Part shown: in pieces, positions 24,401 to 34,976 of the stretch | Numbering within the stretch: position 1 is the first letter of the stretch | Layout of the letters: every line of letters begins with the position of its first letter | Source of the DNA: Mugil cephalus | Taxonomy: Eukaryota > Chordata > Actinopteri > Mugiliformes > Mugilidae | Assembly (NCBI RefSeq): GCF_022458985.1 | Contig: NC_061781.1 | Coordinates: forward strand, 23,354,001 to 23,418,000 | Direction: 5' to 3' | Length of the DNA stretch: 64,000 nt | The notes under the pieces: model-generated | Database searches by the model: none | Told to the model about the DNA's origin: nothing | Seen by the model: the letters and a program-made list of their open reading frames with translations, nothing else | Made by a program: the position numbers and the translations under genes

Positions 24401-27400
24401 GGGTGAAGGCTGATGGAAAATTCACTGCTTACTTTTTCCACTTCGTTGAAGAACCTGACCAGCCTGGACACTCGAGCGAGACGGATCAAGCTGAGGATCC
24501 GCACGAACATCAGTATCCTCATCATCTTGTTGGTCTTGGAGGGGTTGTCTTCGTTGTGGTAGTGTAAGCCCTGGGATTGTAAATTAAACACATTATCCCC
24601 ATTATTTTACTGGTTTATCGTTATTATCTTACATTTATTGCTCAATTAATTGCTTTTTTTCTTAACCTATTATTAGTACATCAAAACCAGGTGGCACAAA
24701 AACAGTTTCTTCCCCCGGGCTGTTGCTGAAGAACATCCTCACAATTTATATCTGATTCTGCTCTTTATTCTTTCTCTAAATTCTGGAAATCTAATTTATG
24801 TTGTACAGCTTTGTATAGTTTGCACTTTTATTTTCAAGCTAATTGAAACGCTTTGTACGGTTTCCTATTTTTTATTTTTTTAACGATTTTATTTTTCATG
24901 TTTATTTAAGTGCTTTGTCTTGTACCATCGAGCAAAGTGGCCGCGGTATCCAAGTGACGTCACAGTTAGCTTAAGTCTCCATGGTTACGGCCACTGAGTG
25001 GCGAAAAAGTGACAGTTGAACGTGGAGATTAGCAGCATTATCTTTAATCATAGGCTTTAATAGCGTCTAAACTGTAAAATTAATTTACATTATAATTCTT
25101 AACATTATTTCTAAGCTATTGTAAGCACAGAAACAGCGTTTGGTAATTTTAATTTGAGCTGCGATTTTTGATGACGTCACCTTAAGTTACTTATGAAGTT
25201 ACGTCCTGGAGGCTGTCAGATAAGTTTGTAGATGTGTGTAGTTACGGCCGACTGTAACTACTTCAGTCTCAACAATAAATAACAATAAAAAAATAAACTT
25301 AATATTTGTGATCACTCCTCGTCTTCCTTTTAACGCTACAGGATTGTATGGCTACCGCTACTTCTAAAGCTCTTAGCGTTAGCATCTTTTATTTAGCTAC
25401 GTTTATCATACCGGAAATGACCTAAAACTAACTTAAACTAACTGAAAATCCGCTTTTCCAAATCCTTACTAGTTTGTTCGGATCATTGTCGAGTCCAGTG
25501 GTCTTTAATTTCATCTGATAATCCACATTTTCCCCGGTCTTGCTGTATTTACTGCTACATTCAGCTAAATTTGGGCCACTCCGGGGGGCGTGGCTCCAGG
25601 CGGAAGTGACGTCATTGATACCCTGTACGAAGCTGATTCTGATTATAGTCAATAAAACAACAAAAACAAAACGCCTATTTATGAAATATCCAAAGTAAAC
25701 TGAAAGCTGTTTATGACCATTTTGGATCTCATTCATGGTCTCGGTCAAATTTCCATCATAAAAGTCAGAATCACTCAAGTTGCCTCAATATCAAATTATA
25801 TTGTTCTTGCTTAATCAAAGTTGGCACACGGTTAAAACACAACTCCTGTGCAGAGCTCTGCTTGGTTCAAAAAGCCGCTGCTGTCCCATATACGACTCAA
25901 CAGAATGTTAAAGGGTTAATAAATTATATTGGCTCTAAAGTTGCCTCAAAGCTTAAAGTGATGTGTGACTGATTGTTTTCTACAGAGCAGCGCACACTGC
26001 TTGTGTTTTATTGTGTTTTATTACGGTCTGTTCATTATTACCGCAAACAGCAGAATGTAGCCGATTGGGAAAGCTGCTATAACGTCCGGTATGAACCATG
26101 TCCTCAGGTAACTGACTCGGATCCGCTTGATATCCAGAATAGCTTCCTGCAAAAGAGAGGAGCGCAGCAGATTGAGCAGATGGATGAATAGGCTGCGCAG
26201 CATGTGCCATGATCAGATGTATAATTTAATACTTGAACTCAACCAATAGTTTGGGGAGTTAGTCCAAAATTAAAGCAGACGGTAATGTCGGAGAGGATGA
26301 GCGGGGGGGGCGTGCAGAGAAACGTTCAGCTGACAGTGAGACTGAAATGTTGCCGCAGCATGAATATTTAAAAAACAGGCACAAACGTACTGAGAGTGGA
26401 TGAGAGAAAAACCAGATGTTGGCTGAGAGAAAACTCTGCACATGGGCCATTTGTGATTGGTAAGATAAGAGCATGAGCCGATAAAAACAAACAGGATATA
26501 GTTTTCATTATACATAATTGGAAATGTTACACTACCTATCCGCGCTATCGTAATCCCTGTTACAGAATCAAACAGTAGGTGCCAATTTAGTCTGTGCCCA
26601 GAGGCCGAGGGGGGGGAGGCTGTTAATCTAGTCTTCCATGTACTGAGATTACAGATGGGGCAGAGATGGATTGTGTGTGCTTGTTTGGGATTATAGTCGT
26701 CCAGATTGCGTCTGAAAATAGAGTCGAGAGTAGAGCCACTTTCACCTCTGCGTCCTCCGTTATGATGCCCATGCGGAAATTCAGAGCCACGTCGATCAGG
26801 AACAGCGTGTCTGAAAACACGTTGAAGCCTTCCCACGCCAGACCGCTGTTCCCGTCCAGGAACGCGATCTCCATGGGAATCCCGATCAGGTTCAGGAAGG
26901 TGATGGCCATCATGCACATGATGTAGTAACTCCTAGAGGGGAAAACAGACCCAAAAAATATAAATAAACACATGTGACTTTTGAGCACATACTCAGATCT
27001 CGTAGTGGAAAGCGTCGGCTTATCTGCCAGCCCGGTAAGGCAAGCTGATTTATGCACACTAAATACTCTGATATTGTTAACTGCACATCTCCTCAGTCAG
27101 GGTTCAATTGCCAGGCTCAAATAACTCTGCTCTCTGATCCCAATTGTTTCATTCCCTCTCTGTTTTCAGCCCATCTGATCACCTTACAGACCAATAATAA
27201 GAAACGCCCATTCCTCAAATAAGTCATTTGATCCGTCTGTTTTTTATCCTTGGAGTCCTAACGACCCCAAATCACTTCTAATTGGGCTTTTAAATGCGCT
27301 TTGGATTAATTATGCTAAATATCAATTATCATCTGAATAAATTAGAGGGTACTGCAGGGGCGGTCGCAAAATCTTTGGTTGATTAGACATTTTGTATATA

Positions 27401-28192
27401 TTTTTTAATTTTCTCCCACAAATTTAAATTTCTTCAACTACATATTAACACGAATCCAACATATTTTAGAAAAGGGACTGTTTAAAATTGAATGAAAATT
27501 TATGATAATAATGTACATTTTTATATAAGCCGAGTATAATATAGAACAAATGTAGTTGGGGGTCGTTCGCTGGAAAAACATTGAAGACATAAAAGGACTG
27601 GATAAAGAAAACTTCTTCAAGTGGAAACAAAAAACAAAACAAAACACGAGGAAGAGATTTTCTTTTACTTCCATATTACAAAAACATATGAATTAATAAT
27701 TTTAAATAATTAATTAGTTTAAAGTGATTTATAGAGCAAGTTTACACACAAGGTGACTTCACTTCCTCATTTTCCCTAAATCACCTAAAAAAATAATCAG
27801 CAAATCTGTGAATTATTTCGGGCACAATTTACCTCACTGATTATTTTTCCACTTGCAGACAAATCAAACCACTTTACTGACTGTGACAACGAAAACTAAA
27901 GCAACAGCCGCGATCCTACGAGAAACAGTCACGGAAGCAGCCCAGAGAAACAAACGGTGTGAGTGATGTGCGGGACTGGCCTGAATCTATCAGCTGTTAT
28001 TAAATACCTCATGGGGCTGAAAGGGTGAATGACAAAGACTCCGCTCTGCAGCTGCCGGATGCATTCCTTCTCCACGGCCACCTCGCTGCCGTACACGTAC
28101 AGGGACTGTCTGTTCAGCTGCGGGAGGAGCAGGGCTCTCCATCCACAGGTGGCTGTGGTGCATCCCACCGTGGGACCTTTTAGTTTCTCCAT
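18415..28192 (-). CDS. hcnl1: HCN-like channel HCNL1 (probable hyperpolarisation-activated proton channel), 10 exons, 518 aa
   Basis: Exons in transcript order: 28008-28192, 26746-26932, 26042-26146, 24433-24570, 23241-23402, 22337-22430, 22116-22243, 20371-20517, 20004-20241, 18415-18587; 1557 nt, all phases agree. The fold is that of an HCN channel: HCN N-domain (RALLLPQLNRQSLYVYGSEV), six membrane segments with S1 from about 62 (YYIMCMMAITFLNLIGIP), S4 at 177-198, S5 with LLCHWNGCIQYF, pore near 260-290, C-linker with HYMAFMKLPPEL, and a CNBD (383-518). It departs from pacemaker HCNs in three places. Met180 breaks the S4 arginine series, the filter is SYG (282-284) not GYG, and the CNBD phosphate arginine is His471 with a short C-helix. 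Published zebrafish HCNL1 conducts protons through the voltage sensor in sperm, has a silent pore and ignores cyclic nucleotides. Function here is inferred from those shared traits. Start ATG (GCCATGG) is preceded in frame by 48 open codons. Confidence 0.9.
19490..19620. mobile_element. Reverse-oriented fragment of the hAT-like element at 3618
   Basis: GGGGCGGGGCTTACTGTGTA and AGATTGACAGGTCTAGTGTG are the reverse complement, with a few changes, of sequence at 3850-3910. It lies in the intron before the last hcnl1 exon. Confidence 0.6.
21080..21565. repeat. Tandem duplications in hcnl1 intron 7
   Basis: ACATGTTTGGCTTCAGGCCA recurs at about 21098 and 21258, with a diverged third copy near 21380. 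The linked blocks GATGTAAAAGCTGTGGGACC and AACTTAAATGACAGTA also recur, in two or three mosaic copies. Open frames here are short and not conserved-looking. Confidence 0.8.
24660..24935 (+). mobile_element. LINE 3' region fragment
   Basis: AGGTGGCACAAAAACAGTTTC, then TTCCCCCGGGCTGTTGCTGA and a TTTATTT-rich tail resemble the end of a fish non-LTR retrotransposon. No intact frame. It directly precedes the family C MITE. Confidence 0.45.
24944..25623 (+). mobile_element. MITE family C, copy 1 (inverted ends contain TGACGTCA)
   Basis: Left end GGTATCCAAGTGACGTCAC and right end GTGACGTCATTGATACCC are imperfect inverted repeats. The body (GGTTACGGCCACTGAGTGG, GGAGATTAGCAGCATTA) matches copy 2 at 52173-52820 over nearly its whole length. 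It lies in the hcnl1 intron between exons 3 and 4. Confidence 0.8.
25700..25925 (-). repeat. Dispersed repeat family D, copy 1
   Basis: Reverse complement of 33360-33570: CTTGGTTCAAAAAGCCGCTG and AAAAGTCAGAATCACTCAAG match the other copy. One edge ends TTAAAGGGTTAAT. Class unknown. Confidence 0.6.
27345..27560. mobile_element. Internally deleted copy of the 3618 hAT-like element
   Basis: AAAATCTTTGGTTGATTAGA, ATCCAACATATTTTAGAAAA and the AATAATGTACATTT block align in order with 3680-4310, with the middle missing. It lies in hcnl1 intron 1. Confidence 0.6.
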
Positions 28193-28336
28193 GGCCAACC
28201 TCGGTCCCTTCTCATCGGCCAAATGCACATCCTCCCTATGCAAACGCTGCTCCTTCCTCTCCTCCTCCTCCTCCTCCTCCTCCTCGTTCTCCTCAGGACG
28301 AGTCCGACTCCACCAGCCCTGACCTCCCCCTTTTCA
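28193..28336 (-). other. Open in-frame stretch upstream of the hcnl1 start, with a Glu repeat
   Basis: Reading frame is open for 48 codons from an in-frame TGA up to the ATG at 28192. The GAG trinucleotide run (complement at 28258-28285) would encode a polyglutamate tract followed by RKEQRLHRED. No in-frame ATG lies inside. It would be coding only if an upstream exon splices in; otherwise it is 5' UTR. A 15-codon upstream ORF in another frame occupies 28293-28337. Confidence 0.5.
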
Positions 28337-28625
28337 TCACAAGGTAATTTTCCATCAGGTCTCCCAACCTCCGGGCTTTGGCGAAGCTTTAGTGGAGCTT
28401 TAGTGGAGCGAGGAGAGCGACTACCCGCCTTTCTGCTCGATCCCTCCCTCCCTGTAAGTCCTGCCTCTCTCTATTTCTGCCCCCCCCCCCCCCCCATCCC
28501 TCCTGCGCTTCTTTTCTTTTTCTCGCAGCTCATCAACTATTCAGTATCTGTGTCTCATCCCCGCATGAATCAAGCCATGTCAAGAGGGCAAGGTCCAGCT
28601 CACATTAATACTAAAGACATTGATA

Positions 28626-28680
28626 TGTGTGCAGTGTGTGTGCAGTGTGTGTGCGTGCATGTGTGTGTGTGTGTGCGCGG
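28626..28680. repeat. (GT)n-rich microsatellite
   Basis: Alternating GTGTGCA/GTGTGTG tract upstream of hcnl1, next to a C run at about 28481-28495. Confidence 0.85.
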
Positions 28681-28830
28681 TGGATGACAATAATCGTCAC
28701 GTGAACTCGACATCTGTGCAGGGACAAGTTGGGTCTGGGCCAATGTCGAACAAACGGGGATGTAATTAAACCCTGTACTGTGTTACCTGATGCTGTACAT
28801 ATGCTTTGCAGCTTTGACCCGGCTCATATG

Positions 28831-28854
28831 TTTGTTTGTTTGTTTGTTTGTTTG
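28831..28854. repeat. (TTTG)n microsatellite
   Basis: Six TTTG units. Confidence 0.95.
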
Positions 28855-29534
28855 CACATTGAACCATCGGCTGCAGGAGATAAAGACACAGGCAGAAATT
28901 TTACCTGAAATAGAAAATAATATAAGTCTATGTTTTGCTTGTTCTGGAGGCGGAAGATGAAAAAACAAAATAACATGAGAGCATGAGAGAGTGCAGCAGG
29001 ATTAACTGTGGGGGTCACGGCAGAGAGCAAGGTGAATTAGTGGCAGCTTAGTGCATGAGATGTGTTTGGTAATGTTTCCTCCTGTTTTTTTGTTTTTTTT
29101 TGTTGTTGTTGTTTTTTTTCTATCAGTGGAAAAGTGCAGGAAACACTACATGTGGCTGAATGGAGGGCGGCTCATTCCTGCATTATTTTATCAGTCGGAC
29201 GCACTGTATTTCTTTTAGCTGCAGCTTTGTGACTGAACGCTGCTGGAAACGCTGCTCGTACGCCCTGTAATAGACTGCCAACCTGTCCAGGTGCACGCTG
29301 CCTCTCCCTCAGCGTGAGTCCTGAAATAGCCTTCATCTCATTCTGACCTCGAACACAATAAAGTGGTTCAGAAAATTAATTACTACGGTTGGTTCGGTCT
29401 GTTAACACTTCATACTCGTCATTTAAACATTTTGTGCTACTTCTACCACCACACACTGTTTCTATTTATTTATTCTCATACTTACTACGTTCATCTTTTA
29501 CCTTTGATTGTATATATAAGATGGTACATACATA

Positions 29535-29886
29535 GATCAGGCATAACATTATGACCATTCCTAATATTGTTAGTATTCCTGAAACAGTAGTGACTCATCA
29601 GATAATAGACATGAGCCTTCTGAGGGTGTGGAAATATGATGTTGTTGGTCTTTGAGGGGAGGGGCTTCTGTTTGTGGATCATCCCACAGATACTTGATCA
29701 GTTTAGGATCTAGTGAATTTGGAGGCCAGGTCAACACCTTGTTCTAGCTGGGTGCTACATGTCTAAGTAACATCCACACAAATTAATACCAGGTCTTAAA
29801 GTTTCCCAGCAGAACACTGAATTGTCACAAGATGGGTTAAATGTTATTTCCTTCTCCTGTCAGTGGTTTTAATGTTGTGGCTGATG
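29535..29886 (+). mobile_element. MITE family B, complete copy
   Basis: Begins GATCAGGCATAACATTATGA and ends GTGGTTTTAATGTTGTGGCT, imperfect inverted termini. The interior contains TGGATCATCCCACAGATACT. Other copies lie at 38005-38528 and 47074-47435, with fragments at 34868-34976 and 37466-37860. Too short and broken to encode a transposase. Confidence 0.8.
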
Positions 29887-31149
29887 CATCTGTTTGTACA
29901 CACAGAGAAGATTTGTAGTGGTGGGCAGCCATGCAAAGCCTCACTCAATTCCCCCACCAGCTCCACTTATCCTCTTTGTGGTTAAAGTTAAATGCACAAA
30001 ACTAAAAGTATCTATACATATTATATATGTATATATTATTATATATACATATATAATTCTTCTAAACGTTATTCATATGTACAGTATTTGCTAATACTTG
30101 TAACGTTAATTGGAGACAGGATGCATCCAGAACTCCTGCTCCAAATGTTTTGTGTGCCTCACCATCGACCCCAACCTCCTCCCCAGGAGAACAACGACTG
30201 TGTTGGCATCTGTCCGTATGTCAGAGAAAAGAGAACACAGGTTTATTTTAAGTGTCTGGAAAAAAAAGAGCAAGCTATAAGCAACTTCATAAGAGTAAAG
30301 TGTTTATAGGTCAGATTCAACACTGGGTCTCTGGATCATCTCTGGACCTATTTTCCTAAAGATTCACTTCCTCCTTCACTGGGTTAGATAGAAAATAAGT
30401 AAATAAATAAACAAAAAACATTTAATGGGTAAAAACAAAAAAAATGCATTCCAATGTTTTGTGTGTTTTCCAATTTAAATCAAGGTTTGTTGGATTATAC
30501 AACGTACTGGGGAATGTTTGTGTGGCAGGTGTCTCTACACCTTTCATCCTTCAGGGGGCAGATTTCTACAGGACGTAGACAGAACTGGGAGAAAACTAAA
30601 ACATGAACTGAGGTACACTTTCCATTTCATTTTCAGTCTTTAATTGCCTCCCTAACCCCGTGGAAAGAAAGCCCAAAAAATGCAGCAGAGTGTGTTTTTA
30701 GGTAGATATCTATCACCCAGTACAGTGCAAATGAACAATGTGCTTACTAGCTCATTTATCTAGCACACAGCTGGTCCTCAAACTAGAATAAGTGACTTAG
30801 TGCTACTGCTTACGCGCTGCTTTTCCTGTGGTGACGCACCGTCGACCCAGCGGACATGTGGAAACACACACATACCTTCAGCACTGCACGACAGAATAAG
30901 AACATTTTTCATTTCCCAAAACTCTCATGCCACCGTTGTTTATATTGAGCCAAACACCAGCAGCAGCAGCGATGTAATAAAGAACAAAATGTCTACCATA
31001 AAATAGCTGTGTGGGGGAAAAATCCATAACTGTAAGCTCACACACAGTTTAAATGAAGTTGTTTTTCATAATGAATTAATTGTTTGAGTAGTTTCTAAAA
31101 GTAGTAATAAGGGACAGTTTGAAATTGAATTTCTTCCCCATATTCAGTG

Positions 31150-31360
31150 TCACTGTAGAGAAACAACTGGGAACACAGGTTCACTTACACTTAAATTGTT
31201 ATATATATATATTTTTTACATTCTCTTACTTATTTTTATTGCTTAAATTGCTCTTTGTTCTTTACACTGGTGCACTTTGAGTAGGAGCTGCTGTAGTGAA
31301 AAGTAATTTCCCCCCCGGGATCAATAAATTAATTCTAATTCTGATTCTGATTCTAATCAG
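31150..31360 (+). mobile_element. Non-LTR retrotransposon 3' end fragment
   Basis: CACTTTGAGTAGGAGCTGCT, then CCCCCCGGGATCAATAAATT and a repeated TTCTGATTCTGATTC tail, as in 11140-11335. Confidence 0.6.
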
Positions 31361-32104
31361 CAGTGATGTTGTGGTTCCTTTACATGATCACGACTGTCAT
31401 GTTTCAAATGAGGATGATGTTGATTTAAGTAGGAACAACATTATTTTTTTGCTTTTTTAGTAAGATGGATAGATAGAATGATTCATGGTGAATGCATTGA
31501 GTCTTAACCTAAGATCCACGCATTGTCCAGATGCTCATGCAGGACATCTGGTCAGTTCAGTCTAGATTATTCTGTCAGAACCTTTTTCACTTTGCAAAAC
31601 TATCAACTATCAATGTATTGTTCCATTAATTGCAGAAAAAATAATAATAATAAATATATATATTTACTAAAGTACATTTCAGAGCCTGTACTTTCTTATT
31701 TTTTCTTGGGAAAAAGCGTTGCATCAGTACTTTGAATGCAGAATGTGAATTCTTCCACTACCTCTGTATGTTTGACGCCGAGCTAGAAACGATTACAAAT
31801 AAAGAGCCGCTCGAGAGCCGAAAGAGTCGACTCTTCTTTAGGAGCCGTGTTAAAAAAAAAAGTCGACTCTCACAAAAAAAACGAACTTCCCGTCACTAGT
31901 GTTGCCGTCTTTCTAAAATAATGGCATGGCAAGTAATTAAGTCATTTTTATTTTATTTATTTATTTTTTTGACAAAATGATTTTCAGTGATAAATATTAT
32001 GTATTAAACATTTGGCTCAGTTTTTTTGTATTTTCTGAAAAACAAAATGGGGAAAAAAACAGTTTGGGTCATTATTTTAAGAGGTTGTCGTTTTGTAATG
32101 AAGT

Positions 32105-32123
32105 CCTACATTTCCCAGAAGCC
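32105..32123 (+). promoter_or_regulatory. ZNF143/THAP11-type site in the cox17 promoter
   Basis: CCTACATTTCCCAGAAGCC closely resembles the ACTACAATTCCCAGAATGC motif common in promoters of mitochondrial housekeeping genes. It is followed by TATAAA at 32155-32160. Confidence 0.55.
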
Positions 32124-33359
32124 TCTGCTGGACGCTTGTGATGACGTAGGCGCGTATAAAGAGCGAACGCGTGAGCTTGTATTCCGCGTGGTGCCGCTTT
32201 CATTTTGAAGGTGAACTGTTTTCTATCCACCGGTCTCACTCCATCCAGGTAAGTCCGCATTTACACGGACAACATTTAGCCACGTTACGACTCGGGACGT
32301 GGTTTAAATAACACGTCTTCTGTTGACACACAAACTAACGTGTATCTGTGTACATGTAGTTTTATATGCTATATCTGTTAGCCACTGTTAGCTAAGCCTG
32401 CGTTATCCAACGTCACTGTTACGCAATGTCTCCACAGATGCTTATATATTATTTACTTTATATTTTATATCGTCCCCTGTGTTAATGGTCTGTTGTTTGC
32501 ACCCTGTGTGTGTGTGTGTACTATTAAAAATAATGATTTTGTGTCGTTACAATTATCGTTACACAAGCTCTGAGCATTGGAATAAGGAAGTGGAACTGTT
32601 GTTACTCAACATCTAGTTATGTATCAAACTCAGAAATTAATTTATGGGCGAAATCTAGTTTCTCCTCCACTTGACATGACGTTTTTGTTTGTTTTATCTC
32701 CTTTTCCACATAGATGATTACATCAGATATAAATGTCACATGTCATTTATTGTTGTTTTTATTTATTTATTTGTTTGTCTGGAAAAGGTTATTTTGATCT
32801 AGTTAAGTAATAACATTTGCAGAATATTATAAAAATGAGAAGCTGGGAACCTTGTAGGTCCAGCATTTATTTATTAATCTCGTTCTTTAAGCATCTTACT
32901 TAAGTTCAGCTGTACATGAACAAGATTATGAAACGCTGGCAGAACATTTACAGGTTTAATTGTCTGCATATAATTCACCGTGCAGGAAGAGGAACACAAC
33001 ATGTGTATTATCTATTTTATCTGTTGCAAAACGTCCCGTTCTACCACATTGTTGTGATCCTGTCGGTTCCAGGTTTGTTCTAAAATCTCCCCCCAGATCT
33101 TTCTCACTACAGACATTATTTCGTGCATGTACTCATGTTAATGACGGCTCTGTTCTGATCAAACTGCTCCAGTTGTAACTTGAGAGACAGTGGTTAAGTT
33201 TACAGAAAACTTTTGCCGTTCAGTGGAAAGATCAGTTAAAAATGTGACCATGGCTGCGAGGAAACTGTGTCACAAAGGTGGTAAATCTGCAGCCTTGAAA
33301 GCGCTAAATACAGTAACTTTCATGAAGCTGGGACTGATGCATCGTCACTCGTGAACCTA

Positions 33360-33570
33360 ATTAACCCTTTAACATCCTGCTGGGTCGTACATGGGGCAGC
33401 AGCAGCTTTTTGAACCAGTCACAGCTCTGTGCATGATGCAATACTTATTTTTTGATTATGTACCAGCTTTGATTACTCAAGAACAGTAACACTTAGAGTG
33501 ATTCTGACTTTTGTGATAGAAACTTGAGAGTCTTCTCTTTAAAACGAGACCAAGAACGTGCATGAGCTGC
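33360..33570 (+). repeat. Dispersed repeat family D, copy 2
   Basis: TTAACCCTTTAACATCCTGC start and GAGTGATTCTGACTTTTGTG match the complement of 25700-25925. It lies in cox17 intron 1. Confidence 0.6.
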
Positions 33571-34024
33571 AAAATGTTCTTGAACAGCATTCACTTAACG
33601 TTTGTTATGTCCTAAATATGTGTTTTTTTGCAAAAAGGCAAGTGAGTGCAGAAGCCTGATGCTAAAAGTTTAGCGTGGTACCGATGGGGGAGCTTGATGC
33701 ACTGAATCTGTTGGGAATATCCACATTTTCCTGACATGTTTCTGAAACTATAAAGGGAACTACGCAGCTAAATTATAAATTACAATTTCTGAAAATGTCA
33801 CGCTCCTTGACTTTCCACTTCCACAAAGTTTTAAAACCATAACAAACTGCTTTTATGGGCTTTTTAAAACAACCATTTGAAGAAGTGTCACAGATGCTGC
33901 AAAACCATTTACACAGACACGTCTTTACATCTCAAACAGGTTAATCAGGTGAATTAAGAATTGGGTGCAAAACAGAATCCGCTCTTCTAATTTCTTTCTG
34001 TTTTTTTTTGTTTCTAGCTTGAAG

Positions 34025-34312
34025 ATGTCGACTGTGTCTGCTGCCAGCGTGGAACCTGCTGCTCAGGGAACCGAGCAGAAGAAGCCGCTGAAGCCGTGCT
34101 GCGCTTGTCCGGAAACAAAGAAAGTCCGGGACGCTTGGTGAGAACCTGGCGAGAGAGAGAGACTGAAAATTGTTTCCTTGATTAAAGTGGAAATATTTAC
34201 TCTTCCCTCCATGTTTGTTTCCACCAGCATCATTGAAAAAGGAGAGGAAAACTGCTCGCAGCTGATCGAGGCGCACAAAGACTGCATGAGGGCACTCGGA
34301 TTCAAGATTTAG
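34025..34312 (+). CDS. cox17: Cytochrome c oxidase copper chaperone Cox17, 65 aa
   Basis: Soluble protein of the mitochondrial intermembrane space that carries Cu(I) to Sco1/Sco2 and Cox11 for cytochrome c oxidase assembly. It is imported and oxidised through Mia40. Coding parts are 34025-34137 and 34228-34312, split inside Cys38 (phase 2). The sequence shows [19 protein letters not shown] and ends in CMRALGFKI. Cys25-Cys26 with Cys28 form the copper-binding CCxC, and the twin CX9C pairs are Cys28/Cys38 and Cys47/Cys57. Human COX17 is 63 aa and nearly identical after the first 18 residues. The N-terminal tail is the variable part. The neighbour popdc2 is the same as in human 3q13.33. Confidence 0.97.
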
Positions 34313-34867
34313 CTTTTTTTTTTGTGTGTGTATGTGGTAAGTGTGAAAAGAACTCGATGTGACGTGAACTTAAAAATATTCTTTTTAGTGTCCTATTGGT
34401 TTATTTGCCACTCGTCTAGTTATGCAGCGTAATTCATACCCTTGAGCTCTGAATCTACCAGACGAGGACACGAATGCACGCGTTCCTAATTACTAAGGGT
34501 AATGTAGGACTCGCTAATAAATGCAAATGAAGCACAATTATTCCTTTCTATGATGCATGAAACAGTTTCCTGGAGGCTGTGCTTGTTGACTTCAGTCTGA
34601 CCTTCCACTTTGGGGCAAAAAAATCACCAGACACCTGCAAAAATCCCAGACAAACAAGTAAATTGTCGAGCAAACCTGTGTAATTAGCTTTAGTTGGGAT
34701 CCTGTTAACTCAAGTGACCCGAAAATTATTTTGTGATATAAATTTCACGAGATTCTAACTTGCATTGCAGATTTTGGTCACTTGTGGAGCCTCAAATTTC
34801 CAAAATTAGCCAGAGGATGCTCTGAAACTTCTGTCCTGGTAGTGTAAATAAATAAAAACAATTGGGT

Positions 34868-34976
34868 TGGGGTGTCTGGTCCGGTCTGGTCTAGGTAACA
34901 TCCACGTGAATGAATGGCAGGTCTAAGTTTCCCAGCAGAACATTGAATTGTCACAAGATGGTTTAAATTATCTTAA
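34868..34976 (+). mobile_element. MITE family B fragment in the cox17 3' UTR intron
   Basis: GGTAACATCCACGTGAATGA and GTTTCCCAGCAGAACATTGA match the interior of the 29535 copy. Confidence 0.7.

Larger units (their letters stand above)
28338..32100. other. Intergenic DNA between divergent hcnl1 and cox17
   Basis: Holds simple repeats, a family B MITE (29535-29886), a LINE 3' end (31150-31360) and a hAT-like fragment near 31780-31905 (GAGAGCCGAAAGAGTCGACTC). The hcnl1 promoter and any upstream exon should lie in its left part. No other gene was recognised. Confidence 0.6.

Noticed and set aside
18415-28192. Ordinary HCN pacemaker or CNG channel
   Set aside because: Closest fold is HCN, but the S4 methionine, SYG filter and degraded cyclic-nucleotide site all point to HCNL1.
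28223-28687. 154-codon plus-strand frame with poly-Leu and poly-Pro
   Set aside because: Created by the CCT microsatellite, a C run and GT repeats upstream of hcnl1.
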